Shown here: positions 51,396 to 59,609 of the stretch, piece after piece
How positions within the stretch are numbered: position 1 is the stretch's first letter
Layout of the letters: each line of letters begins with the position of its first letter
From: Streptomyces noursei ATCC 11455
GTDB taxonomy: Bacteria; Actinomycetota; Actinomycetes; Streptomycetales; Streptomycetaceae
Assembly (NCBI RefSeq): GCF_001704275.1
Contig: NZ_CP011533.1
Location: forward strand, 4,030,001-4,094,000
DNA: 64,000 nucleotides
Reading direction: 5' to 3'
Translations under genes and position numbers: made by a program
Notes under the pieces: model-generated
The model's database searches: none
What the model was told of the DNA's origin: nothing
What the model saw: the letters and a program-made list of their open reading frames with translations, nothing else

Positions 51396-51411
51396 GTCGC
51401 GGTGGACGGCC

Positions 51412-52464
51412 CTACCGGCGCCGCCGCAGCAGGCTCCGGATCGCCAGCACCAGCGCGGTCGCGCCCGCCAACACCAGCGCGCCCTTGCCGTAACTGGGCG
51501 CCGTACCGCCGGCCCGGTCCCCCGGCCGGCCATCCGTCGCGCCCCCGCCGGACGCGTCGCCCTGCGGCGCGTCGTCGTCCCGCCGGGCCGCGTCGGGGAG
51601 TTGTTCGCCGCTGAGCGCCACCGGCTCGACCTGACTGTGGCGCCCCTCCGACCCGTACATCAGCGTCCGTCCGTCGGGGGTGAAGCTCACCGACTCGCCC
51701 TGCCGCTGGAGCGGCACCGACACCCCGCCGAGGTCCTGCGGGCGGCCGTCCCGCCAGCGGTACATCCGCGCCCCGAAGTAGCCGCGCAGCACCAGCCGGG
51801 TGCCGTCCGGGGAGAACGCGCCGTCGGTCACCCACAGGTCGATCGGGGCGACCTTGCGGAAGGTGTTGACGCCGGCGGCGGACAGCCGGGCCGGCCCCTC
51901 GTAGAGCGCGGCCCCGCCGCCCTGCTTCTTGCTGACCAGGTAGACCCGGCCGGTCCGCGGATGCACCATCAGCGCCTCGGCGTCCCGCGGCCCGTCCGCG
52001 TACCGGACGGTGAACTGCTCGGCGGTGACGGTGGCGTCGCGCAGCCGCGCCGGCTCGGGGAAGCGGTAGATCCAGACGTGGTCCCAGCTGCCGCCGAGGT
52101 TGTCGCCGATGTCGCCGACGTAGATCCGGCCGTCCGGGCCGACCGAGATGGCCTCGACGTCGCGGGGCGTGCCGATGCCGCGCAGGGTGATCGTGGCGAC
52201 CGTGCGGCCGGTGGCGGCGTCGACGGCGTAGACGTAGGGGCCGTCGTCGCTGTCGTTGTGGGTCCAGTAGACGCCCGGGTGGGCGCGGCTGGCGGCCAGG
52301 CCGCTGGACTCGGTGATCCGCGGGTCGGTGAGGGTGAAGCCGGCCGGGTCGGCGGCGGCCGGACCGCCGGCCGCGGTCAGCAGCGCGAGCGCCGCGGCGG
52401 CCACCCCCGCCGCGTACGGGAGCGGACGTCCGGGACACCTGGGGCGACGCACGGCGGCACACAT
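51412..52464 (-). CDS. Secreted beta-propeller protein with C-terminal anchor
   Basis: About 350 aa. Signal peptide (GVAAAALALLTAAGGPAAA), then a WD40-like/SMP-30-like propeller with repeated blades such as GVYWTHNDSDDGPYVYAVDA, GRIYVGDIGDN and TLMYGSEGRHSQVEPVAL. After a Gly/Asp-rich linker a final transmembrane helix (GALVLAGATALVLAIRSLL) and Arg-rich tail anchor it. It probably binds or hydrolyses an extracellular ligand; the function is unknown. ATG at 52464 with GGGAGG about 9 nt upstream. Confidence 0.8.
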   Translation of the reverse strand: MCAAVRRPRCPGRPLPYAAGVAAAALALLTAAGGPAAADPAGFTLTDPRITESSGLAASRAHPGVYWTHNDSDDGPYVYAVDAATGRTVATITLRGIGTPRDVEAISVGPDGRIYVGDIGDNLGGSWDHVWIYRFPEPARLRDATVTAEQFTVRYADGPRDAEALMVHPRTGRVYLVSKKQGGGAALYEGPARLSAAGVNTFRKVAPIDLWVTDGAFSPDGTRLVLRGYFGARMYRWRDGRPQDLGGVSVPLQRQGESVSFTPDGRTLMYGSEGRHSQVEPVALSGEQLPDAARRDDDAPQGDASGGGATDGRPGDRAGGTAPSYGKGALVLAGATALVLAIRSLLRRRR

Positions 52465-52565
52465 GGGGCACAGCCTCCCATGGCGCCCGGCGGCCGGGGG
52501 CGGCGTGGCCAGCGTCACGTACCCGCCGGTAGCGGTCTCGGCCGTCCTGGCCGGATCATTGCCGG

Positions 52566-53246
52566 ATGAGGATCATGTGCGTCGGGGACTCGATGACGAT
52601 CGGCAGCTCCGGCGACTTCACGTGGCGCTACCGGATGTGGCAGCACCTCAACGCGACCTACCCCGGCCCGTACCAGCTCGTCGGGCCGCGCGACACCCTG
52701 TACGACCCCGCCACCGACGCCGCGGACTCGGTCGCCTACGCCGACCCGGCCTTCCCCGCGAAGGCGCGGCGCCACCTCGCCGGCTGGGGCGAGGGCTGGC
52801 TGCACATGGCGCCGCTGATCGAGGACGCGGTCCGCGCGCACCGGGCCGACACCCTGCTGGTCTCGCTGGGGCTGATCGACCTCGGGTTCTACACCGACCC
52901 GGAGCAGACCGCGGAGAACGTGCGGCGCTTCGTGGCCGGGGCGCGGGCCGCCCGACCGCACGTCCGGGCGGTGCTGATGCCGGTCATACCCAACGTACGG
53001 GCGCTGGTGGACGCGGACTTCGGCGCCCAGTGCACGCGCTTCAACGAGCTGCTGGCGAAGGCGGTGGCCGACCTCTCCACCCCGGGCTCGCCGCTGCTGC
53101 TGGCCTCCGAGCCGGCGGACTGGCGGATCGACGGGTCCACCTACGACGGCACCCACCCGTCGGCGCCGGGCGAGCACCTGCTGGCCGGCGCGTTCGCCGA
53201 CGCGATGCACCAGGCGTGGGAAATCGGCGGCCCGTACGTCCACTGA
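52566..53246 (+). CDS. SGNH/GDSL-type hydrolase
   Basis: 226 aa. A GDS motif right at the start (MRIMCVGDSMTIG, nucleophile Ser9), a later LVSLGLIDLG block in place of the usual GxND, and the catalytic dyad DGTHPSAPGEHLLAGAF near the C-terminus. No signal peptide, so it is cytosolic. Possibly an esterase or acyl hydrolase; the substrate is unknown. It is followed after 42 bp by the aldo/keto reductase gene on the same strand. Confidence 0.85.
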   Translation: MRIMCVGDSMTIGSSGDFTWRYRMWQHLNATYPGPYQLVGPRDTLYDPATDAADSVAYADPAFPAKARRHLAGWGEGWLHMAPLIEDAVRAHRADTLLVSLGLIDLGFYTDPEQTAENVRRFVAGARAARPHVRAVLMPVIPNVRALVDADFGAQCTRFNELLAKAVADLSTPGSPLLLASEPADWRIDGSTYDGTHPSAPGEHLLAGAFADAMHQAWEIGGPYVH

Positions 53247-53288
53247 ACCCTTGCTTCGAGCGGACTCCAACGGCTTGGCTGGACGACC

Positions 53289-54290
53289 ATGGAGTACACG
53301 CAGCTGGGACGGACCGGACTCAAGGTCAGCCGCATCGTCCTCGGGACGATGAACTTCGGGCCGCAGACCGACGAGACCGACAGCCACCACATCATGGACG
53401 CCGCGCTGGACGCGGGCATCAACTTCTTCGACACCGCCAACGTCTACGGCTGGGGCGCCGAGAAGGGCCGCACGGAGGAGATCATCGGCTCGTGGTTCGC
53501 CCGCGGCGGCGGGCGGCGGGAGAAGACCGTGCTGGCCACCAAGGTGTACGGCAACATGGGGCCGGACGGCGAGCGGGTCTGGCCCAACGACGACAAGCTC
53601 TCCGCGCTCAACATCCGTCGGGCGGTGGACGCCAGCCTGAAGCGGCTGGGCACCGACCACATCGACCTCTACCAGTTCCACCACGTCGACCGGAACACGC
53701 CCTGGGACGAGATCTGGCAGGCGATCGACGTCCTCGTCCAACAGGGGAAGATCCTCTACGCGGGCTCCTCCAACCACGCCGGCTGGCACCTCGCCCAGGC
53801 CAACGAGGCCGCCGCGCGCCGGGGTTCGTACGGCCTGGTCAGCGAGCAGTGCCTGTACAACCTCGCCGAGCGGCGGGCCGAGATGGAGGTCATCCCGGCC
53901 GCCCAGGGCTACGGGCTGGGCGTGATCCCCTGGTCGCCGCTGCACGGCGGGCTGCTGGGCGGCGTGCTCCGCAAGGAGCGGGAGGGCACCGGGGCGGCCC
54001 GCTCGACCTCCGGCCGGTCCGCCAACGCCCTGGCCGACTCGGCGATCCGGGCGCGGATCCAGTCCTACGAGGACCTGGTCGACAAGCACGGCCTGGTGCC
54101 GGGCGAGGTGGCGCTGGCGTGGCTGCTCACCCGCCCCGGGGTGACCGGCCCGATCGTCGGTCCGCGCACCGCCGACCAGCTCGCCTCCGCACTGCGCGCG
54201 GTGGAGCTGGAGCTGCCGGCGGAGCTGCTGGCGGGCCTGGACGAGGTCTTCCCCGGACCGGGGCCGTCGCCGGAGGCGTTCGCCTGGTGA
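53289..54290 (+). CDS. Aldo/keto reductase
   Basis: 333 aa TIM-barrel NADPH-dependent oxidoreductase. Catalytic tetrad regions: Asp and Tyr in FFDTANVYGWGAEKGRTEEI, Lys in KTVLATKVYG, and His in LYQFHHVDRNTP. The coenzyme-binding end (VTGPIVGPRTADQLASAL) is present. Similar to the AKR families with YghZ/IolS-like members. Perhaps co-transcribed with the GDSL hydrolase gene. The substrate is unknown. Confidence 0.92.
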   Translation: MEYTQLGRTGLKVSRIVLGTMNFGPQTDETDSHHIMDAALDAGINFFDTANVYGWGAEKGRTEEIIGSWFARGGGRREKTVLATKVYGNMGPDGERVWPNDDKLSALNIRRAVDASLKRLGTDHIDLYQFHHVDRNTPWDEIWQAIDVLVQQGKILYAGSSNHAGWHLAQANEAAARRGSYGLVSEQCLYNLAERRAEMEVIPAAQGYGLGVIPWSPLHGGLLGGVLRKEREGTGAARSTSGRSANALADSAIRARIQSYEDLVDKHGLVPGEVALAWLLTRPGVTGPIVGPRTADQLASALRAVELELPAELLAGLDEVFPGPGPSPEAFAW

Positions 54291-54323
54291 GCCGGGTGGG
54301 CCTGGGGAGCCGGGCGGGCGGGG

Positions 54324-54410
54324 TCAGCGCAGTGCCGCCGCCACGACGACGACGATCAGCAGCACGGCGAGCAGCCCGGACATGATCCGGTTACGGGTCT
54401 TGGGATCCAC
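54324..54410 (-). CDS. 28-residue single-helix membrane peptide
   Basis: GTG at 54410 with AAAGG just upstream, TGA at 54324-54326. The peptide begins MDPKTRNRIMSGLLAVLLIV and ends in a hydrophobic run to ALR, with a basic N-terminus, as expected for a small inner-membrane peptide. Similar short membrane peptides occur in Streptomyces (recalled, unverified). Codon third positions are largely G or C. Confidence 0.55.
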   Translation of the reverse strand: MDPKTRNRIMSGLLAVLLIVVVVAAALR

Positions 54411-54479
54411 CCTTTGAGCGTAACCGGGGCGGAACCCGGCGCCGCACCGGCCCGGGCGGGTGCGGCGTCCGGGCCCGGC

Positions 54480-55046
54480 TCAGCGCCCCAGCGGCCAGCG
54501 CGCGACCGGTTCGTAGCGCGGCTGGGCGCCCGGCGCCCCGGGCGCCGGCGGGTGGCTGCGCATCAGGGCGATCTCCTCGACCGTCCAGGGGCTGCCGGCG
54601 AAGTCGGACAGGGCCGTGGCGTACGGGACGAGGTCCAGTCGGCCGGTGCGGTTCCGGGCGAGGGTCAGGTGCGGGGTGTACGGGCGGTGCTCGCCCATCC
54701 GCAGGCCGAGCCGGCGGCCGGTGGCCTCGGCGGCGTCCGCGAGGTGCCGCATGGCGGGCCGGTCGCCGTCCGCCCCGGCCCACACCACCCGGTCGCCGAA
54801 CCGGCCGCCGCCGGCGATCCGCAGCTCGTACGGGGCGTGCCGGTGGGCGGCGCGGGCCAGCCGCTCGTGCAGCTCGGGCAGGGCGTCCTCGGGCACCTCG
54901 CCGTAGAAGGCGAGAGTGAAGTGCCAGCCGTCGTGCCCGGTCCAGCGCAGCCGTTCGGCGCCCGGAAGCTTCTTCAACTGCCCCACTTCCACGGCTAGTT
55001 GACCGAGCGAGCGGGCCGGGGGCAGCACGGCGACGAAGAGTCTCAT
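54480..55046 (-). CDS. thpR: RNA 2',3'-cyclic phosphodiesterase
   Basis: 188 aa 2H-phosphoesterase. Two catalytic HxTx motifs are visible, HFTLAF (about residue 42) and HLTLAR (about 125), spaced as in ThpR/LigT proteins that hydrolyse 2',3'-cyclic phosphate ends of RNA. The start MRLFVAVLPP is typical. ATG at 55046. The genes on either side (a 28-residue peptide; an MFS exporter) do not obviously share the function. Confidence 0.9.
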   Translation of the reverse strand: MRLFVAVLPPARSLGQLAVEVGQLKKLPGAERLRWTGHDGWHFTLAFYGEVPEDALPELHERLARAAHRHAPYELRIAGGGRFGDRVVWAGADGDRPAMRHLADAAEATGRRLGLRMGEHRPYTPHLTLARNRTGRLDLVPYATALSDFAGSPWTVEEIALMRSHPPAPGAPGAQPRYEPVARWPLGR

Positions 55047-55121
55047 GGGGCCAGTCTTGCCCCCGGACCGCCGCCGTGCCCGGCGAATCCAAAGTCGGGT
55101 CCGGCCCAGGCCGGGTCCGCC

Positions 55122-56567
55122 TCAGGCCGCCGCCGCCAGTTTCTTCTCCGGTGCCTCGTCGGACGCCCCGGCGGTGCGCATCCGCGGGACGAACGCCACG
55201 TGCTGGTGCCCGCGCCGCAGGTCGATCTTGAGCCGCAGTCCGCCGGACCGGGCCAGGAACAGGCCGACCAGGGCCGCGGCCGCCATGGAGACCACCCCGC
55301 CGGCGAGGAAGCCGACCCGGGGGCCGTAGGTGTCGGTGACCCAGCCGACCAGCGGCGCACCCAGCGGCGTGCCGCCCATGAAGACCATCATGAACAGGCT
55401 CATCACCCGGCCGCGCATCGCCGGGTCGGTGGCCATCTGGACGCTGGAGTTGGCGGTGACGTTGATCGTCAGGCCGACCATGCCGATCGGGGCGAGCAGC
55501 GCCGCGAAGACCCAGAAGCCCGGCGCCAGGGCGGCCACGCACTCCAGCAGGCCGAAGACCAGTGCCGCGCCGACCAGCATCCGCAGCCGGGAGCCGGCCC
55601 GGCGGGCCGCGAGCAGCGCGCCGATCAGCGAACCGGCCGCCATCAGGCCGTTGAACAGCGCGTACGTACCGGCGCCGGCATGGAAGACCTTGTAGGTGAA
55701 GGCGGTCAGCCAGATCGGGAAGTTGAAGCCGAAGGTCCCGATGAAGCCGACCAGGACGATGGGCCAGATCAGTTCGGGGTGCCGGCGGACGTAGGCCAGG
55801 CCCTCCCGCAGCTGCCCCTTGCTGCGCGGGACCCGGTCGACCTTGTGGAGTTCGGCGGCGCGCATCATCAGCAGGCCGGTGAGCGGGGCGAGGAACGACA
55901 GGCCGTTGAAGAGGAAGGCCCAGCCGCTGCCGAAGGCGGTGATCAGGACGCCGGCGACGGCCGGCCCGATCAGCCGGGCGGACTGGAAGTTGGCGGAGTT
56001 CAGGCTGACCGCGTTGCGCAGGTCGCGCTGGCCGACCATCTCGGAGACGAACGCCTGCCGGGCCGGGTTGTCGACGACGGTGACCAGGCCGAGGAGGAAG
56101 GCGCCGGCGTAGACGTGCCAGACCTGCACCTGGCCGCTGAGGGTGAGGCCGGCCAGTGCCAGACCGGTCAGCCCCATCGCGGACTGGGTGCACAGCAGCA
56201 GCTTGCGCTTGGCGAAGCGGTCGGTGAGGACGCCGCCGTAGAGGCCGAAGAGGAGCATCGGCAGGAACTGGAGCGCGGTGGTGATGCCGACCGCGCCGGA
56301 CGAGCCGGTGAGGCTGAGCACCAGCCAGTCCTGAGCGATGCGCTGCATCCAGGTGCCGGTGTTGGAGACCACCTGGCCGGTGGCGAAGAGACGGTAGTTG
56401 CGTATGCGGAGGGAGCTGAACATGCCCGTGCGCGGTGTGGCGGCGTGGCCGGTGGCGACACCGGGGGCCTCGGTGGGGCCCGGGGTGGTCGCGGTCGCGT
56501 CGTCGGTGACCGTGTCGTCGTGGGAGTTCGGTGCGGGTGCGGAGGGTGCTCCGTTTCCCGTACTCAA
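55122..56567 (-). CDS. MFS transporter (MFS_3/EntS-like)
   Basis: 481 aa, twelve hydrophobic segments: from NYRLFATGQVVSNTGTWMQRIAQ to GVVSMAAAALVGLFLA. Motif NPARQAFVSEMVGQRDLRNAVSLNSANFQS after helix 4 is typical of MFS_3 exporters. Probably exports a drug or siderophore-like compound. It lies downstream of a MarR gene with 28 bp between, an operon in which MarR likely represses both genes. ATG at 56567. Confidence 0.9.
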   Translation of the reverse strand: MSTGNGAPSAPAPNSHDDTVTDDATATTPGPTEAPGVATGHAATPRTGMFSSLRIRNYRLFATGQVVSNTGTWMQRIAQDWLVLSLTGSSGAVGITTALQFLPMLLFGLYGGVLTDRFAKRKLLLCTQSAMGLTGLALAGLTLSGQVQVWHVYAGAFLLGLVTVVDNPARQAFVSEMVGQRDLRNAVSLNSANFQSARLIGPAVAGVLITAFGSGWAFLFNGLSFLAPLTGLLMMRAAELHKVDRVPRSKGQLREGLAYVRRHPELIWPIVLVGFIGTFGFNFPIWLTAFTYKVFHAGAGTYALFNGLMAAGSLIGALLAARRAGSRLRMLVGAALVFGLLECVAALAPGFWVFAALLAPIGMVGLTINVTANSSVQMATDPAMRGRVMSLFMMVFMGGTPLGAPLVGWVTDTYGPRVGFLAGGVVSMAAAALVGLFLARSGGLRLKIDLRRGHQHVAFVPRMRTAGASDEAPEKKLAAAA

Positions 56568-56595
56568 AGTGGGTTCGCCTCCTTAAGCCTGGGGT

Positions 56596-57033
56596 CTACA
56601 GCTGCGCGAGTTTCTCCAGTACGGGCGCGGCGTCCCGCAGCTTGGCCCACTCGTCCTCGTCCAGCCCGGAGGCCAGTTCGGCGAGCCAGGCGTTGCGCTT
56701 GCGGCGGCTCTCCTCGAGCATCGCCTCGGCCTGTTCGGTCTGGGTGACCACCTTCTGGCGGCGGTCGTCGGGGTGCGCCTCCAGCCGGACCAGTCCCTTG
56801 GCCTCCAACATCGCCACGATCCGGGTCATGGACGGCGGCTGGACGTGCTCCTTGCGGGCCAGTTCGCCGGGGGTGGCGCGGCCGCACCGGGCGAGGGTGC
56901 CGAGCACCGACATCTCGGTGGGGCTCAGCGACTCGTCGACCCGCTGGTGTTTCAGACGGCGCGACAGCCGCATCACGGCGGACCGCAGCGCGTTCACGGC
57001 ATCAGCGTCGACGCCGTTGGACAGTTCCGGCAT
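56596..57033 (-). CDS. MarR-family transcriptional regulator
   Basis: About 145 aa. Winged HTH: SPTEMSVLGTLARCGRATPG, then HVQPPSMTRIVAMLEAKGLVRLEAHPDDRRQKVV. Precedes the MFS exporter in the same operon and is likely to repress it until a ligand binds. The ATG at 57033 is chosen; TATGCT (57041-57046, minus strand) placed 7 nt before it could be the -10 of a leaderless message, with TTTCCT about 17 nt further up. An ATG at 57045 is the alternative. Confidence 0.88.
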   Translation of the reverse strand: MPELSNGVDADAVNALRSAVMRLSRRLKHQRVDESLSPTEMSVLGTLARCGRATPGELARKEHVQPPSMTRIVAMLEAKGLVRLEAHPDDRRQKVVTQTEQAEAMLEESRRKRNAWLAELASGLDEDEWAKLRDAAPVLEKLAQL

Positions 57034-57051
57034 GGTCTTTAGCATAGCTCA

Positions 57052-57070
57052 TTAGCCTTTCTAAGGAAAG
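57052..57070 (-). promoter_or_regulatory. MarR operator candidate
   Basis: Overlapping dyads TTAG...CTAA (57052-57064) and CTTTC-TAAG-GAAAG (57057-57070) upstream of the MarR gene, overlapping the inferred -35 element; fits autorepression. Confidence 0.5.
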
Positions 57071-57174
57071 CGGCGGTCCGGGGCCCTCCGGGGAACACCC
57101 CGGGATCACCCATATGAGTGAGGACGTCGCGGAAAGCGACACACCTGACCGCACCGTGCAGGGACCGTGTCGGT

Positions 57175-57375
57175 ATGGGATCGAGAGTGCTCAGCCTGCG
57201 CGTGGACGGGGAGCTGCTGGAGCGCCTTGGGCAGCACGCCGCAAAACGCGGAATGAGCGTCCAGGACTATGTCGTCCGGACGCTCATCCGCGAGGACTTC
57301 GATGAACGGTTGTCGAGCTCGGTCGACGCGACCGAGCGGCTGCACGGCTGGGGGCCGGCGCCCGGGCCCTCCTAA
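57175..57375 (+). CDS. Small ribbon-helix-helix DNA-binding protein
   Basis: 66 aa. A short beta strand (SRVLSLRVDGELLERLGQHA) and two helices (GMSVQDYVVRTLIREDFDER) form an RHH/CopG-like fold; the rest is a short acidic tail. It could be an antitoxin-like or stand-alone regulator; no toxin gene is adjacent. ATG at 57175. Convergent with the purine permease gene and divergent from the MarR operon. Confidence 0.7.
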   Translation: MGSRVLSLRVDGELLERLGQHAAKRGMSVQDYVVRTLIREDFDERLSSSVDATERLHGWGPAPGPS

Positions 57376-57392
57376 CGGGGCCGGCCCTCCCG

Positions 57393-58865
57393 CTACTTGA
57401 CCCCGAGCACCTGCTCGATCGGGTTGAGCAGGAAGTAGACCAGGAAGCAGAGCCCGACCGCGTTCAGCAGCCACGGGATCTCCTTGACGCGGCCGGTGGC
57501 CGCCCGCAGCAGGATGAAGGCCAGCACTCCGATGCCGATGCCGTTGGTGATGCTGTAGGTGAACGGCATGGTGGCGATGGTCAGGAACGCCGGGATCGCG
57601 ACGGTGAAGTCGCTCCAGTCGATGTCCCGGACGTTCGAGGCCATGATCAGGAAGCCGACGACCAGCAGCGCGGGCGTGGCGGCCTGCGAGGGGACGACCG
57701 TCGCCAGCGGCGTGAAGATCAGCGCGAGCAGGAACAGTCCGCCGGTGACCAGGTTGGCCAGGCCCGTGCGGGCGCCCTCGCCGACGCCGGCGGTGGACTC
57801 CACGAAGCAGGTGTTGGCGGAGGCCGAGCCGAAGCCGCCGCCGGCGACCGCGATGCCGTCCGCCATCAGGATCCGGCCCATGTTCGGCAGGTTGCCGGTC
57901 TCGTTGTCCAGCAGACCGGCCTCCTCGCCGACGCCGATGATGGTGCCCATCGCGTCGAAGAAGCCGGACAGCAGGACGGTGAAGACGAACAGGCAGCCGG
58001 TCAGCACGCCGACTTCCTTGAAGCCGCCGAAGAGGCTGATGTGCCCGATCAGCCCGAAGTCGGGCGCGCCGACGATCTTGTCCGGGACGTTCGGGACGGC
58101 CAGCCCCCAGGACGCGTCCGGGATGTTCGCCACCGCGTTGATGATGATCGCGACGACGGCCATGGTGACCATCCCGATCAGGATCGCGCCCTTGGTCTTG
58201 CGCACGGTCAGCACGAACATCAGCGCCAGGCCGAGCACGAAGACCAGCACCGGCCAGCCCTTGAGCTGACCGCCCTGGCCCAGGCTGAGCGGGACGGTGG
58301 TGTGCGCGGCGTCCGGGTTGCGGCTGACGAAGCCCGCGTCGACCAGGCCGACCAGCGAGATGAACAGGCCGATGCCGATCGCGATGGCCCGCCGCAGCCC
58401 GCCCGGGATGGCGTCCATGACCCGCTGCCGGAGCCCGGAGGCCACCAGGATCATCAGCACCAGGCCGGCGAGCACCACCATGCCCATCGCGTCCGGCCAG
58501 CTCATCTTGGGCGCGAGCTGGAGCGAGACCACGGCGTTGATGCCCAGGCCGGCGGCGATGGCGATCGGGACGTTGCCCATCAGGCCCATCAGGATCGTGC
58601 CCAGACCGGCCATCAGGGCGGTGGCGGTGACCAGCTGGCCGTTGTCGAGGTGGTGGCCGTATTTGTCGACGCCGGCACCGAGGATGATCGGGTTCAGCAC
58701 GATGATGTAGGCCATCGCGAAGAACGTGGCCAGTCCGCCGCGCAGTTCGCGGCCGACCGTCGACCCCCGCTCGGAGATCTTGAAGAAGCGGTCGAGGCCG
58801 TTCTTGGGCGGCTGGGGGCCAGGACTCTTCAGGGCGTCGACCGGCGTGGTGGTCGAGGGCGACAT
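57393..58865 (-). CDS. NCS2 purine permease (AzgA-like)
   Basis: 490 aa, about 12 to 14 hydrophobic segments, proton-coupled uptake of guanine/hypoxanthine/adenine. AzgA-type motifs: GGLATFFAMAYIIVLNPIIL, AAGLGINAVVSLQLAPKMSW, LLSGFFDAMGTIIGVGEEAGL, GGGFGSASANTCFVESTAGVGEGARTGL. The C-terminus VKEIPWLLNAVGLCFLVYFL is usual. ATG at 58865. Upstream DNA is A+T-rich in places with a long-range dyad, possibly regulatory. Confidence 0.92.
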   Translation of the reverse strand: MSPSTTTPVDALKSPGPQPPKNGLDRFFKISERGSTVGRELRGGLATFFAMAYIIVLNPIILGAGVDKYGHHLDNGQLVTATALMAGLGTILMGLMGNVPIAIAAGLGINAVVSLQLAPKMSWPDAMGMVVLAGLVLMILVASGLRQRVMDAIPGGLRRAIAIGIGLFISLVGLVDAGFVSRNPDAAHTTVPLSLGQGGQLKGWPVLVFVLGLALMFVLTVRKTKGAILIGMVTMAVVAIIINAVANIPDASWGLAVPNVPDKIVGAPDFGLIGHISLFGGFKEVGVLTGCLFVFTVLLSGFFDAMGTIIGVGEEAGLLDNETGNLPNMGRILMADGIAVAGGGFGSASANTCFVESTAGVGEGARTGLANLVTGGLFLLALIFTPLATVVPSQAATPALLVVGFLIMASNVRDIDWSDFTVAIPAFLTIATMPFTYSITNGIGIGVLAFILLRAATGRVKEIPWLLNAVGLCFLVYFLLNPIEQVLGVK

Positions 58866-59186
58866 GCGGGACCTCAGTCGTACGGGCCGGGGCAGGCGCG
58901 GGATCTCGGGACGGCGCCCGGTGGATCAGGTCCGGCCATGATCCACCGGGTGCGCCCGAGGCCGGGACACGCACAGGCGGCGGGAGAGCAACCAATGAAC
59001 TGGAACAGTCTGAAGGGATCAGATTGGAGGAATCAACGATCCGAACCAGTCAGTTCCGGAAAGGTTCAGTATGAATAAACAATTCGTTGATCGCTATCTC
59101 CGCGCGTAGACCCTTATGGGGCCGCGGGATCGCCCTCGGGGGCGGGCCCGGAACGACGCCGCCCCCGGCCCCGTAAGCTGAGCCCC
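58866..59186. other. 321-bp divergent gap with A+T-rich segment
   Basis: Between the NCS2 permease and DUF2530-like genes. The stretch 58990-59100 is unusually A+T-rich. ATCAACGA (59032-59039) and TCGTTGAT (59084-59091) form an 8-bp inverted repeat 44 nt apart. It likely carries the permease promoter; no known riboswitch is recognised. Confidence 0.45.
59071..59109 (+). CDS. Possible 12-residue open frame
   Basis: ATG at 59071 preceded by GGAAAGG, reading MNKQFVDRYLRA, then TAG. It lies inside the A+T-rich gap and on the strand of the downstream DUF2530-like gene. It may be a leader peptide or chance. Confidence 0.2.
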   Translation: MNKQFVDRYLRA

Positions 59187-59450
59187 ATGTGGAAGAAGTC
59201 CGAACTGCGCGCGGCCCCGGCGCCCCTCGAAGGTCCCGTCGTCGGCACGATCACCGGCGGCACCGTCATCTGGTTCGTGCTCTTCCTCGCCCAGCTGCCC
59301 TTCTACGGCTGGTACGCCGACCACGACCGCACCTGGCTCGTGTGGACCTGCCTGGCCGGCGGCGGGCTCGGCCTGCTGGGCATCTGGTACGTGCGCAAGC
59401 GGGACGCCGCGATCAAGCGGGCGGCGGCCGCGGCGACCGACGCCTCCTGA
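59187..59450 (+). CDS. DUF2530-like small membrane protein
   Basis: 87 aa with two membrane helices (GTVIWFVLFLAQLPFYGWYA and TWLVWTCLAGGGLGLLGIWYV) and short cytosolic ends (MWKKSELRAAP; RKRDAAIKRAAA). Matches the pattern of the DUF2530 family of actinobacteria; function unknown. ATG at 59187. It precedes the P-type ATPase gene on the same strand by 159 bp. Confidence 0.75.
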   Translation: MWKKSELRAAPAPLEGPVVGTITGGTVIWFVLFLAQLPFYGWYADHDRTWLVWTCLAGGGLGLLGIWYVRKRDAAIKRAAAAATDAS

Positions 59451-59609
59451 CGCGCCCGCCGCCTTCCGACGCACCCCCACACCTCCCCCGGGGCGCGACC
59501 GGACGCCGTCCGCCCGCCCAGGGTTGCCGCGAAACCGGACAGAACACCTATACCGCTTCTGTCGACCGCCAGCGGGTGAAGCACGCAATTCGCCCGTAAC
59601 GTCTACGGC

